Below, one piece after another: positions 8,799 through 16,476 of a stretch of 41,977 nt of DNA. The notes below the pieces were generated by a model, which did not search any database, had not been told where the DNA came from, and saw nothing but the letters and a program-made list of their open reading frames with translations. The stretch comes from Burkholderiales bacterium (GTDB taxonomy: Bacteria; Pseudomonadota; Gammaproteobacteria; Burkholderiales; Burkholderiaceae_C): NCBI GenBank assembly GCA_016191525.1, contig JACPOK010000022.1:1-41977 (forward strand). Reading direction: 5' to 3'. A program made the translations under genes and the position numbers. Position 1 is the first letter of the stretch. Each line of letters opens with the position of its first letter.

Positions 8799-10409
8799 CT
8801 AGCCCTGCCGCAGCCTGAAGCGCTGCAGTTTGCCTGTTTCCGTGCGAGGCAGGCTCTCCACAAACTCGATCTCCCGGGGATACTTGAACGGCGCTATCGT
8901 CGCCTTCACGTGGTCTTGCAGCCCCTTCACCATGGCCGCATCGGCCACATGGCCAGGCTTGAGGACGCAAAACGCCTTGACGATCATTCCGCGCTCGTCG
9001 TCGGGCTTGCCGATGACGCCGCATTCGGCAACCGCCGGGTGCCCCAACAACGCGTCTTCCACCTCTGGGCCGCCCACGTTATAGCCGGAAGTGATGATCA
9101 TGTCGTCCGCGCGCGCCTGATAGAAGAAATAGCCGTCCTCATCCTGCAGGAAAGCGTCACCCGGGTAGTTCCAGCCAGCCTTCACATAGGCCGATTGCCT
9201 CTCGTCATCCAGGTAGCGGCATCCGGTTGGCCCCGTGACGGCGAGTTTCCCGATGCTGCCGCGCGGCAGCTCGATACCGTCATCGTTCACCACCTTGGCC
9301 CGGTATCCCGGAACCACCTTGCCGATCGCGCCGCGGCGCACCTCGTGCGGCGGCGAGGAAATGAATATGTGGAACATCTCCGTCGCTCCGATGCCGTCCA
9401 GCATCTCGATGCCGCTGGCCTCCTTCCAGAGCTGGCGGGTCGCATCGGGCAAACCTTCACCGGCGCTGACGCAAATCCGCAGCTTACCCAAGCCCTGCTG
9501 CCGCGCGAACAGCGCCATCTGGCGGTAGAAGGTCGGCGCGGTGTAGCAGATCGTCGCGCCTGATTCGTTGATCTGCCGCACCAGTGTTTCCGGTGTGTAG
9601 GGCTGATCGGGAAAATACACGGAAGCGCCGGCCCACATCGGAAACACCAAAAGGCCACCCAGCCCGAAGGTAAATGCAAGCGGCGGCGAGCCCACCACGA
9701 CGTCATCGGGCGCGGCTCGCAGCACGTGGCGCGGCCACGCTTCGCACGCCGCGAGGACGTCACGGTGCGTGTGCACCGCGGCCTTGGGCTTACCTGTCGT
9801 GCCTGACGTGAAGGCCATCAGCGCCGCATCATCCGCCGAAGTCTGGAAGGCCGGGAACGGCGCACCGGCTGCGGCAGCTCCGGGCTGCACCAGCGAATCA
9901 ACATCCTGCGAGTCAAAAGAAATAACCGTGCGCAACACCGGCCGTTCGCCCCGCGCGGAATCCAGTTCGTCCAGCAGCTTAACATCGCACAGCGCTGCCG
10001 CCGGCTGCGCCTTGTCGATGATGTCGCCGAGCTCGCGGGCGCGCAACAAGGGCATGGTCGCCACCGCTATCAGGCCGGCCTTGACAACGGCCAGCCAGGC
10101 CAGCGCGAGGCTGGCGGAATTGCCGCCGCGCAGCAGCACGCGGTTGCCGGGCACCAGGCCCAGGTCGTCGACGAGCATGCGCGCGATGCGGTCTACCTTG
10201 CTCCGCGCCTGCGCATAAGTGATCGTTCCGCGCGAGGAGCGCAGCATGGGTCGATTGGCATGCCCACGCGCCGGTGCCTTGTCCAGCAGCTCTTCTACCA
10301 GATTGACCTGCTGGGCCAAGTTCAGGCCCGGCAGCTCGTAGTGCAACTCGGGCAGCAGCCGCGCTGGCGGCAGGCGGTCGTGGACGAAGCGGTCTGTCTG
10401 CGCCGTCAT
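8799..10409 (-). CDS. Benzoate/2-aminobenzoate-type CoA ligase (AMP-binding enzyme)
   Basis: 536 residues, a full-length ANL-superfamily acyl-CoA ligase that would make an aryl- or acyl-CoA from the free acid, ATP and CoA in the cytoplasm. The phosphate-binding loop TSGTTGKPK is at residues 201-209. The A4/A5 region contains CYTAPTFYRQM and DGIGATEMFHIF, the latter typical of the benzoate-CoA ligase branch (GATEMFHI). The hinge region reads YQARADDMIITSGYNVGGPEVE and the C-terminal catalytic lysine sits in PRTETGKLQRF. The FHIF and YNVGGPEVE forms favour benzoate, 2-aminobenzoate or a related aromatic acid, but the exact substrate cannot be read. It lies 15 bp downstream of a MarR gene on the same strand and is probably co-transcribed with it and controlled by it, as in many aromatic-acid operons. 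Confidence 0.88.
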   Translation of the reverse strand: MTAQTDRFVHDRLPPARLLPELHYELPGLNLAQQVNLVEELLDKAPARGHANRPMLRSSRGTITYAQARSKVDRIARMLVDDLGLVPGNRVLLRGGNSASLALAWLAVVKAGLIAVATMPLLRARELGDIIDKAQPAAALCDVKLLDELDSARGERPVLRTVISFDSQDVDSLVQPGAAAAGAPFPAFQTSADDAALMAFTSGTTGKPKAAVHTHRDVLAACEAWPRHVLRAAPDDVVVGSPPLAFTFGLGGLLVFPMWAGASVYFPDQPYTPETLVRQINESGATICYTAPTFYRQMALFARQQGLGKLRICVSAGEGLPDATRQLWKEASGIEMLDGIGATEMFHIFISSPPHEVRRGAIGKVVPGYRAKVVNDDGIELPRGSIGKLAVTGPTGCRYLDDERQSAYVKAGWNYPGDAFLQDEDGYFFYQARADDMIITSGYNVGGPEVEDALLGHPAVAECGVIGKPDDERGMIVKAFCVLKPGHVADAAMVKGLQDHVKATIAPFKYPREIEFVESLPRTETGKLQRFRLRQG

Positions 10410-10424
10410 CTCGATGCTCCAGGT

Positions 10425-10901
10425 TCAGGCCGAGGCTTCAAGCTGGGCGCGCGCATGGTCCTTCACCTTGCCAAGGAGCCGGTGCAGCGTCGCAACATCC
10501 TTTTCGTTGAGGCCGGCGAAAGCCTCGACCACCCAGCTTTCGTGCTGGTGCGCCATCTCGTGGAACAGCTTTCGCCCCTTGGCGGTAAGCCGCACGCGAT
10601 AGGCGCGCCGGTCTCCCTCCACATCCACGCGGTCGACCAGCCCTTCCGCGACCAGCTGGTCGGTGATGCCGGTGACGTTGCCGCCGGTCACCATCATTCG
10701 CCGCGACAGCTCATTCATTTTCAGGCCGTCCGGCGCGCGCTCGAGCTGCGCCATCAGGTCGAACCGCGGCAGGGTGGTGTCAAAGCGCTCGCGCAGGCGG
10801 CTGCGAACCTGTTTTTCCACCAGCTGTGTGCAGGTCAGCAGCCGCAGCCACAGGCGCAGGGCCTCGGGGTGCTCGCTGTGGGCGCGTGCTTCCATGTCCA
10901 T
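10425..10901 (-). CDS. MarR-family transcriptional regulator
   Basis: 158 residues. It has the MarR layout: N-terminal helices, winged helix at about residues 60-115 (MNELSRRMMVTGGNVTGITDQL as recognition region, wing DVEGDRRAYRVRLTAKG), then C-terminal dimerisation helices. It begins at an ATG preceded by AAGGGA with 5-7 nt spacing; a second in-frame ATG follows two codons later. It is the first gene of a probable two-gene operon with the aromatic-acid CoA ligase (15-bp gap). MarR proteins of such operons commonly repress their own promoter and respond to the CoA thioester or the acid; that role is inferred from family and context. Its promoter region contains repeated GACAGTA sites. Confidence 0.9.
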   Translation of the reverse strand: MDMEARAHSEHPEALRLWLRLLTCTQLVEKQVRSRLRERFDTTLPRFDLMAQLERAPDGLKMNELSRRMMVTGGNVTGITDQLVAEGLVDRVDVEGDRRAYRVRLTAKGRKLFHEMAHQHESWVVEAFAGLNEKDVATLHRLLGKVKDHARAQLEASA

Positions 10902-10914
10902 GGCATTCCCTTTT

Positions 10915-10955
10915 GTACTGTCTAAATAGTTTAAGCCTCAACAAAATACTGTCAA
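10915..10955 (-). promoter_or_regulatory. Promoter and candidate operator of the MarR-ligase operon
   Basis: On the minus strand there is a perfect -35 TTGACA (10955-10950), a 16-bp spacer and TAAACT as -10 (10933-10928), giving a leader of about 20 nt before the MarR start. GACAGTA occurs twice as a direct repeat (10953-10947 and 10922-10916), 31 bp apart, one copy in the -35 and one just after the -10. An imperfect AT-rich dyad (CTTAAACTATTTAG) overlaps the -10. A strong promoter with repeats straddling it fits repression by the MarR protein; binding is inference. Confidence 0.6.
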
Positions 10956-11057
10956 CAGGGAAGTTGCCCAGCCGCGCCGTGTAAGTGATCGTTAAAGCGA
11001 AGGTGTCCTACACGCAGGCAATTGACGCCGCCCGAGGAGCTTGGCAAGAATTTGCAC

Positions 11058-12320
11058 ATGGATGCCCTTCTGCGCAAGATCGAATCCCAGCTCGATGGCC
11101 TGCCCGTGCCTGTGGCGGTACAGCTTCCTGCCGGGCAGCGTGTCGGGCCGCCCGCAGCGGCCGTCACCTTGTCATTCAGGGACTGGTCAGGCCTGGCCAC
11201 CATGGCGGCCGGCCAGATCGGGCGCATGGCGGAAGACTTTGTCGAAAGCCGGGTGCAGCTTGAAGGCCGCATGCGCGACCTGATGGCGGTGGCCGCGCGG
11301 CTCCTGCCCGGCAGCCCGGTGCAAAGCAACACCCGCTGGTGGAGTGGGCTGTCCCATCGGGCGCGCTCGATCGCGCACCACTCCCAAAGGAGAGACGCCG
11401 AGCAGGTCCAGTTCCATTACGACGTCTCCGATGATTTTTACGCACTCTGGCTGGACCCGCGCAGGGTCTATTCCTGTGCCTATTACGCCGATACGGCCAT
11501 GTCGCTCGCGCAGGCGCAGGAAGCCAAGCTCGACCACATTTGCCGCAAGCTGATGCTCAAGCCGGGGGAGCGCTTCCTGGATATCGGTGCGGGCTGGGGC
11601 GGCTTGCTGCTCTGGGCCGCCGAGAACTATGGTGTGAACGCCACTGGCATCACCCTTTCAAAAAACCAGCATGCCCACGCGCAGCGGCTGATCGACGCCA
11701 GAGGCCTGGCGGGCCGAGTGCGCATCGATCTGCGTGACTACCGCGAACTGGATGAATCACAGCGGTTCGACAAGATCGCCTCCGTCGGCATGTTCGAGCA
11801 CGTGGGCCGCGCCAACATGGGCGCCTACTTTGCCAAGGTGCGCAGCCTGCTCAAGCCGGGCGGGATGATCATGAACCACGGTATCACGGCCGGTGGCGTC
11901 CACACGGCTGAACTGGGCGCCGGCATGGGTGAGTTCATCGAGAAGTACATCTTCCCGGGGGGCGAACTGCTGCACGTCAGCCACGTGCTGCGCGAGATGG
12001 CGCTGGCCGGGCTGGAGATGGTCGATACAGAAAGCCTGCGCCCGCACTATGCGCGCACCCTCTGGGCCTGGTCCGACGCGCTGGAGGCACGGCTTGACGA
12101 GGCGCGGCGGGTGCTGGCGGGCACGCTCAGCACTGAGGGAGGCGACAAGGTTCTGCGCGCCTACCGTCTGTATCTGGCCGGCTCGGCCATGGGGTTCGAG
12201 CAGGGCTGGATGTCACTGCACCAGATCCTGGCGACGCGGCCGGACGGCGACCTGCACAGCGGCGCCATCAAGGGCGCACAATCGTCTTACCCTTACAACC
12301 GCGAATATATCTACCGCTGA
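11058..12320 (+). CDS. Cyclopropane-fatty-acyl-phospholipid synthase family methyltransferase
   Basis: 420 residues from the ATG at 11058; an in-frame TTG at 11022 would add 12. SAM-dependent methyltransferase of the CFA synthase family, which methylates unsaturated acyl chains of membrane phospholipids. The N-terminal about 110 residues are a helical lipid-binding-type region. Then come the family motifs: QFHYDVSDDFYALWLD (118-133), YSCAYY (138-143), the SAM loop FLDIGAGWGG (173-182), SVGMFEHVG, and FIEKYIFPGGELLHVS. All are well conserved, so it should be active, though whether the product is a cyclopropane or a methylated or other modified fatty acid cannot be told. It is divergent from the MarR-ligase operon, and its stop overlaps the start of the DUF1840 gene (TGATG), so the two are coupled. 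Confidence 0.85.
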   Translation: MDALLRKIESQLDGLPVPVAVQLPAGQRVGPPAAAVTLSFRDWSGLATMAAGQIGRMAEDFVESRVQLEGRMRDLMAVAARLLPGSPVQSNTRWWSGLSHRARSIAHHSQRRDAEQVQFHYDVSDDFYALWLDPRRVYSCAYYADTAMSLAQAQEAKLDHICRKLMLKPGERFLDIGAGWGGLLLWAAENYGVNATGITLSKNQHAHAQRLIDARGLAGRVRIDLRDYRELDESQRFDKIASVGMFEHVGRANMGAYFAKVRSLLKPGGMIMNHGITAGGVHTAELGAGMGEFIEKYIFPGGELLHVSHVLREMALAGLEMVDTESLRPHYARTLWAWSDALEARLDEARRVLAGTLSTEGGDKVLRAYRLYLAGSAMGFEQGWMSLHQILATRPDGDLHSGAIKGAQSSYPYNREYIYR

Positions 12321-12643
12321 TGCTCTACAAATTCAAATCCAAAGCCGCCGGCGACCTGATCATGCTGGAGCCCAACGGGCGGCGTGTGCTGGAGATCATC
12401 GGCAAGGACGCCGGACCCAAGGGCATCATCCTGCCCGAGCAGATGCCCGGCGCCATCACGGCTCTGGAAGGGGCCATCGCGCAGGAAGAAGCGGAGCAGA
12501 AAACCATGGCGGCCGAAGCCAAGGCCAAGGGCCAGGTCGCGCCCCGCTTTGACGCCGTGTCGCTGCGCCAGCGCGCGGTGCCTTTCCTCGAGATGCTGCG
12601 CCGTTGCGCCGGCGAGGGCAAGGAAATCGTCTGGGGGGTGTGA
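12320..12643 (+). CDS. DUF1840 domain protein
   Basis: 107 residues, soluble, with no signal peptide. It matches what I know of DUF1840, a small family common in beta-proteobacteria: MLYKFKSKAAGDLIMLEPNGRRVLEIIGKD at the N-terminus, a central IILPEQMPGAITALE, a charged Ala/Glu/Lys helix (about residues 57-72), and VSLRQRAVPFLEMLRR near the end. No catalytic motif is evident and function is unknown. Its ATG overlaps the stop of the CFA-synthase-like gene by one base (TGATG), so it is almost certainly translated from the same transcript. Its end is only 7 bp from the convergent Bug receptor gene. Confidence 0.85.
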   Translation: MLYKFKSKAAGDLIMLEPNGRRVLEIIGKDAGPKGIILPEQMPGAITALEGAIAQEEAEQKTMAAEAKAKGQVAPRFDAVSLRQRAVPFLEMLRRCAGEGKEIVWGV

Positions 12644-12650
12644 GCCGCGC

Positions 12651-13673
12651 CTAGTCCACCTTGGCGCCGGAGGCCTTGACCACGGGCGCCCACTTCTTCA
12701 GCTCCGAATCAATCAGCTGGGCGAACTGTGCCGGCGTGTTGCCGCTGGGAATGGCACCCTGCGCCAGCAGCTTTTCCTTCATCGCGGGCGTCGCCAGCGA
12801 TTTGGCGACTTCCTGCTGGATGCGGTTGGCAATATCGGGTGGCAGCCCGGCCGGCCCTAGCAGCCCGAACCATGAACTGGCGTCGAAGCCCTTGAGCCCC
12901 GCCGCTTCCTCGATCGTCGGCAATTCGGGCAGCGCCGCAGAGCGCTGCGCGCTGGTGACCGCCAGCGCCTTGATGCGCCCGGCCTTGATCAGTTGCATGG
13001 AGGAGGGCAGGTTATCGAACATCACGTCCATATCGCCGCTGACCAGGCTGAGAAGCGCCGGCCCCGAGCCAGTGAAAGGGAAGTGCGTCATGTACACGCC
13101 GCTCATGGCCTTGAACAGTTCGCCCGCCAGGTGAATGGAGGTGCCGTTGCCACTGGAAGCCATGTTCAGCTTGCCGGGATTGGCCTTCGCGACGCGGATG
13201 AAATCCTTCACGCTGTTGATGCCCGCGGCCTTGGCCTTTTCGGTGTTGACAACCATCACGTTGGGCACGCCGGCCACCAAGGTGATGGGTGTGAAGTCTT
13301 TCTGCGGATCGAACGGCATCCGGGCGTACAGCCATTTGTTGATGCTCTGCGTGCCGACGGTGCCCATCAGCAGCGTGTAGCCGTCGGGTGCGGCCTTGGC
13401 CACAATATCGGCCCCGATATTGCCGCCCGCGCCGGCCCGGTTGTCCACAACGAACTGCTGGCCGAACGCCTTGGAGAGCTCGGCCGCCGTGGCGCGTGCC
13501 AGGATGTCGGTGGTGCCGCCGGGCGCGAACGGCACCACGATGCGCACGGGCTTTGTGGGCCACGCGCCCTGCGCGAATGCGCAGGGCGCGGCGAGCGAAG
13601 CGGCTGCGGCGGCGATGGCGGACAAGGCCAGCCGGCGGGAAGTGGGGGTACGCGTCAAGTCAGTCTCCTTCAT
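12651..13673 (-). CDS. Bug/TctC-family periplasmic solute-binding receptor
   Basis: 340 residues from the ATG. Periplasmic Bug-family receptor, which binds small carboxylates or similar ligands for a tripartite tricarboxylate transporter or for sensing. A twin-arginine-like or Sec leader ([25 protein letters not shown]) is followed by the family hallmarks [52 protein letters not shown] and the late [18 protein letters not shown]. The ATG overlaps the stop of the upstream hypothetical gene (ATGA). However, a perfect AAGGAG lies inside codons 2-3, 6 nt before an in-frame TTG at 13658, which may be the true start. No transporter membrane genes (tctA/tctB) are present nearby, as is usual for Bug paralogues. 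Ligand unknown. Confidence 0.88.
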   Translation of the reverse strand: MKETDLTRTPTSRRLALSAIAAAAASLAAPCAFAQGAWPTKPVRIVVPFAPGGTTDILARATAAELSKAFGQQFVVDNRAGAGGNIGADIVAKAAPDGYTLLMGTVGTQSINKWLYARMPFDPQKDFTPITLVAGVPNVMVVNTEKAKAAGINSVKDFIRVAKANPGKLNMASSGNGTSIHLAGELFKAMSGVYMTHFPFTGSGPALLSLVSGDMDVMFDNLPSSMQLIKAGRIKALAVTSAQRSAALPELPTIEEAAGLKGFDASSWFGLLGPAGLPPDIANRIQQEVAKSLATPAMKEKLLAQGAIPSGNTPAQFAQLIDSELKKWAPVVKASGAKVD

Positions 13674-14038
13674 GCTTTTGTCAGGGCCTGCACCACGGCC
13701 AGGCAGCTTTGCCCGGCTGCCACTCCGAGCCCGGCGGCCAGCGGGTTCACGCGGCCAATGATGCCATCGTTCAGCGTGCTGCGGGCGTCGCCAATGCGCG
13801 CGCTCACGTGCGTCACGGTGCAGGCCGCCAGCCCCTGCGATTGCAGGAAGGCAAGCGCCGCCAGCCCGGCTTCATCCCTGCCGATACCCGCATCGTTGAA
13901 CACGCTGAGCAGCGGACGGCCGGCCGCCGCGAACCGCGCCGAGCTGATGCCGCCATGCGAGCCGCTGACGGCCACGCAGCCGGTGTCGTCAACATCCAGC
14001 TCCGTGATCGAATCGACCACCCGCAATTCAGGCTTCAT
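13670..14038 (-). CDS. Small conserved hypothetical protein between Bug receptor genes
   Basis: 122 residues from the ATG at 14038, which has GGGAAG as ribosome binding site. No signal peptide or membrane segment, so cytoplasmic. Visible conserved-looking motifs: [19 protein letters not shown] (22-40), [16 protein letters not shown] (47-62), and [20 protein letters not shown] (79-98). The alternating hydrophobic strands and Gly-rich loops suggest a small alpha/beta fold. I recall similar unnamed proteins in Burkholderiales near Bug and catabolic genes but cannot name the family or a function. The gene follows a strong terminator, and its stop overlaps the start of the next Bug gene (ATGA), so the two are translationally coupled and probably linked in function. 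Confidence 0.7.
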   Translation of the reverse strand: MKPELRVVDSITELDVDDTGCVAVSGSHGGISSARFAAAGRPLLSVFNDAGIGRDEAGLAALAFLQSQGLAACTVTHVSARIGDARSTLNDGIIGRVNPLAAGLGVAAGQSCLAVVQALTKA

Positions 14039-14052
14039 GTGCTTCCCAAAGG

Positions 14053-14076
14053 AAAAAGCCGCCCGTGGGCGGCTTT
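14053..14076 (-). terminator. Rho-independent terminator downstream of a Bug gene
   Basis: Read on the minus strand, a perfect 10-bp stem (AAAGCCGCCC with GGGCGGCTTT, 14076-14055) with a 2-nt loop is followed by more T residues (TTTTTCC). It lies between the stop of the upstream Bug gene (14100) and the start of the small hypothetical gene (14038). Transcription from the upstream Bug promoter should therefore largely end here, and the downstream pair may need its own promoter or read-through. Confidence 0.8.
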
Positions 14077-14099
14077 GATCTGCGAGGCGCGAGGCGCGC

Positions 14100-15089
14100 T
14101 CAGTCGGCGTAAACGCCGGCTGCCTTGATGATGGGGCTCCACTTGGTAATCTCGGCGGCCACAAACTTCTTGTGCTCGGCCGGCTCCATCCGCTTGTCGG
14201 TCACCACCACCGCGCCCAGGCCTTCCTGCTTCTTGATGAATTCGGGATCCTTGAGCGCAATCTTGAGCGAGTCGCTCAGTTTCTTCTGCACGGCGGCAGG
14301 CGTGCCCTTCGGCGCGTACAGGCCGTGCCAGATGGTGACCTGGAAATTCGCCAGACCCGATTCCTGCAGCGTGGGCAGGTCCTTCAGCGCCGGCGTGCCC
14401 AGGCGCTTGGTCGTGGTCACTGCATAGGCCTGGACCTTCTTCGCCTCGATCTGGCTGGTGGTGTTGGTGGTCTGGTCGCACATCAGGTCGATCTGGCCGC
14501 CAATCAGGTCGGTCATGGCCGGGCCCGTGCCCTTGTAGGGAACCGGCGTCATGTCGGTCTTGAGCGCGTTCTGGAACAGCAGGCCGCACAGGTGCGAGGC
14601 CGAGCCCACACCGGCGTTGCCCAGGTTGATCTTGCCCTTGTTCTCGCCGATCCATTTGGTCAGCGCCTTGTAGTTGCCGGCGGGCAGCGTCGGCCGGCCG
14701 ATCAGCGTCATGGGCACCTCATTGATGAGGCCCAGGTATTCGAAGTCGCTGTCGACCTTGAACGGGATATTGCGTACCAGCGTGGGCATGGTGGCCATGC
14801 CAATGTGATGCAGCAGCAGGGTGTAACCGTCCGGATTGGCCTTGGCAACCTTGTTGGCGCCGATGGAGCCGCCCGCGCCGGCTGCGTTGTCGACCACGAC
14901 GCTCACGCCGCCCATGGGCTTGCGCATGGCTTCGGCCAGGTCGCGCGCCACGCGGTCGGTGGGTCCGCCTGCCGAGAACGGCACGACGATGGTGACGACC
15001 TTGTCCTTGGCAGGGTAATCCTGGGCGTGGGCTGCGGAGACGGCGGCCAGCACGGCCAGGGGCGCGAGGGACAGGATCAGTTTCTTCAT
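14100..15089 (-). CDS. Bug/TctC-family periplasmic solute-binding receptor
   Basis: 329 residues from the ATG at 15089, chosen for its AAAGGAG ribosome binding site and the signal peptide MKKLILSLAPLAVLAAVSAAHAQ. Bug-family receptor: KVVTIVVPFSAGGPTDRVARDLAEAM, VVVDNAAGAGGSIGANKVAKANPDGYTLLLHH, GSASHLCGLLFQ and VPYKGTGPAMTDLIGGQIDLMCD are the standard ligand-loop and hinge segments. No transporter membrane subunits are adjacent. Upstream is a 129-bp gap with a CATACC/GGTATG palindrome, and downstream is a strong terminator, so it is probably a single-gene transcription unit. It differs clearly in sequence from the neighbouring Bug protein at 12651-13673, so a recent duplication is unlikely. 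Ligand not predictable from sequence. Confidence 0.9.
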   Translation of the reverse strand: MKKLILSLAPLAVLAAVSAAHAQDYPAKDKVVTIVVPFSAGGPTDRVARDLAEAMRKPMGGVSVVVDNAAGAGGSIGANKVAKANPDGYTLLLHHIGMATMPTLVRNIPFKVDSDFEYLGLINEVPMTLIGRPTLPAGNYKALTKWIGENKGKINLGNAGVGSASHLCGLLFQNALKTDMTPVPYKGTGPAMTDLIGGQIDLMCDQTTNTTSQIEAKKVQAYAVTTTKRLGTPALKDLPTLQESGLANFQVTIWHGLYAPKGTPAAVQKKLSDSLKIALKDPEFIKKQEGLGAVVVTDKRMEPAEHKKFVAAEITKWSPIIKAAGVYAD

Positions 15090-15188
15090 GGCGGGCTCCT
15101 TTGATGACGAGGCCGAATCGTAGCGGCGCCTCGGGCGTTCTGCATCGCGGGAACTACGTAGCGCAGGCCCGGGGAAAGCCCTGACTTC

Positions 15189-15215
15189 CATACCTTTCAG
15201 GTATGCGGTTGCCGC
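15189..15215. promoter_or_regulatory. Palindrome CATACC-N5-GGTATG with an adjoining hairpin
   Basis: A perfect 6-bp inverted repeat CATACC TTTCA GGTATG (15189-15205) is followed directly by GCGG TTG CCGC (15205-15215), in the gap between the PaaK-like gene and the Bug gene. It could be an operator for the Bug promoter or the transcript end of the ligase operon. There is no T tail on the minus strand, which weakens the terminator reading. Confidence 0.35.
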
Positions 15216-15218
15216 ACT

Positions 15219-16466
15219 TTACTTATAGCTGCGGGCGTCTTCGATGACCTTGCCGTCGTTGGGCAGGCTGCCCGGGGCCAGCAACTGCACGTCGCCGCGC
15301 AGCTTGGTCACGTCACGGATGGCTTCGCCGATACGGTCGTGCAGGCCCTGGTGCGTGCCCTCGGCCTCCACCTGCAGTGTCATCACGTCGTTGGCCATCT
15401 CGCCGCTCACCACCAGCCGAGCCTTCAGCACTTCAGGAAAGCGCCGCGTGATGTCGGCCACCTGTGCGGGGTGCACGAACATGCCGCGGATCTTGGTGGT
15501 CTGGTCGGCGCGGCCCATCCAGCCTTTGATGCGGGCATTGGTCCGGCCCGTCGGGCAAGGGCCCGGCAGCATGGCGGACAGGTCTCCGGTGCCGAAACGG
15601 ATGAGCGGGTAATCCGCGTTCAGCGTCGTCACCACCAGTTCGCCCACTTCGCCTTCGGGCACCGGGTCGCCGGTGCCTGCGCGCACGATCTCGACAATCA
15701 CACCTTCGTCCAGCACCAGGCCTTCACGCGCCTGCGTCTCGTAGGCGATCAGGCCCAGGTCGGCGGTGGCATAGCTCTGGTAGGCGGTGACACCACGTTC
15801 GCCAAACCAGTCTCGCAGGCTGGGCGGCAGGGCTTCGCCGCCCGTCAGGGCCTTGCGCAGGCTGGTGATGTCGCTGCCGGCCTCGGCAGCTTTCTCCAGC
15901 AGGATGCGCAGAAAGCTGGGTGTACCGCTGTAAGCGGCCGGCCGCAGCTCGGCAATCGCCTGCAACTGCTGCTCGGTCTGGCCGACACCGGCCGGAAACA
16001 CTGTGCAGCCCAGAGCGTGGGCACCCGACTCCATGATGAAGGCGCCCGGCGTCATGTGGTAGCTGAAGGCGTTGTGCACCAGGTCGCCTGCGCGAAAGCC
16101 CGCCGCATGCATGGCCCGCGCGGCGCGCCAATAATCCCGTGCCGTGCCTTCGGGTTCATAGATCGGTCCGGGCGAGGCATACACGCGCGGCATTTGCGGG
16201 CCGCGCACCACCGCCGAAAAGCCGCCGAACACGTCGGTGGCCCGCGCGGCCTTCTGCCGCTCGAGCAGCTCGTGCTTGCGGGTCACGGGCAAGCGGGCCA
16301 GCGCCTCGCGTGAGGTGATGCCCGCGGCATCGACACCAGCAAGAATCTGGGCGAAGGCGGGTGCTGCCTGCTGCGCGTGGGCCACCTGCAAGGGCAGCGC
16401 GGCGAGCAGCTGCGCTTCACGCGCCGCCGGGTCCCGCGTTTCCAGTGCGTCGTAAAACTCGGTCAT
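15219..16466 (-). CDS. PaaK-like phenylacetate-CoA ligase family protein (atypical phosphate loop)
   Basis: 415 residues, close to PaaK size. Family features: the N-terminal RLPVTRKHELLERQ segment, a C-terminal RFGTGDLSAML (A7-like), GRADQTTKIRGMFVHPAQV (A8-like) and a terminal lysine in NDGKVIEDARSYK. The family is expected to form acyl- or aryl-CoA with ATP. Unusually, the phosphate-binding SSGTTGKPT loop is absent; the corresponding place reads ASPGPIYEPEG (residues 97-107). I recall a subfamily with this form near Liv transporters, so it is probably natural rather than a mutation. The gene ends a set of Liv-type transporter genes and lies 10 bp downstream of livF on the same strand, so it likely acts on the imported compound. 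Substrate and even ligase activity are unproven. Confidence 0.8.
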   Translation of the reverse strand: MTEFYDALETRDPAAREAQLLAALPLQVAHAQQAAPAFAQILAGVDAAGITSREALARLPVTRKHELLERQKAARATDVFGGFSAVVRGPQMPRVYASPGPIYEPEGTARDYWRAARAMHAAGFRAGDLVHNAFSYHMTPGAFIMESGAHALGCTVFPAGVGQTEQQLQAIAELRPAAYSGTPSFLRILLEKAAEAGSDITSLRKALTGGEALPPSLRDWFGERGVTAYQSYATADLGLIAYETQAREGLVLDEGVIVEIVRAGTGDPVPEGEVGELVVTTLNADYPLIRFGTGDLSAMLPGPCPTGRTNARIKGWMGRADQTTKIRGMFVHPAQVADITRRFPEVLKARLVVSGEMANDVMTLQVEAEGTHQGLHDRIGEAIRDVTKLRGDVQLLAPGSLPNDGKVIEDARSYK

Positions 16467-16476
16467 CTGCCCTCCC

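Noticed and set aside
14172..15104. 310-codon plus-strand open frame opposite a Bug gene
   Set aside because: Composition is typical of antisense high-GC frames (His, Gly, Arg, Ala), and the Bug protein on the other strand is unmistakable.
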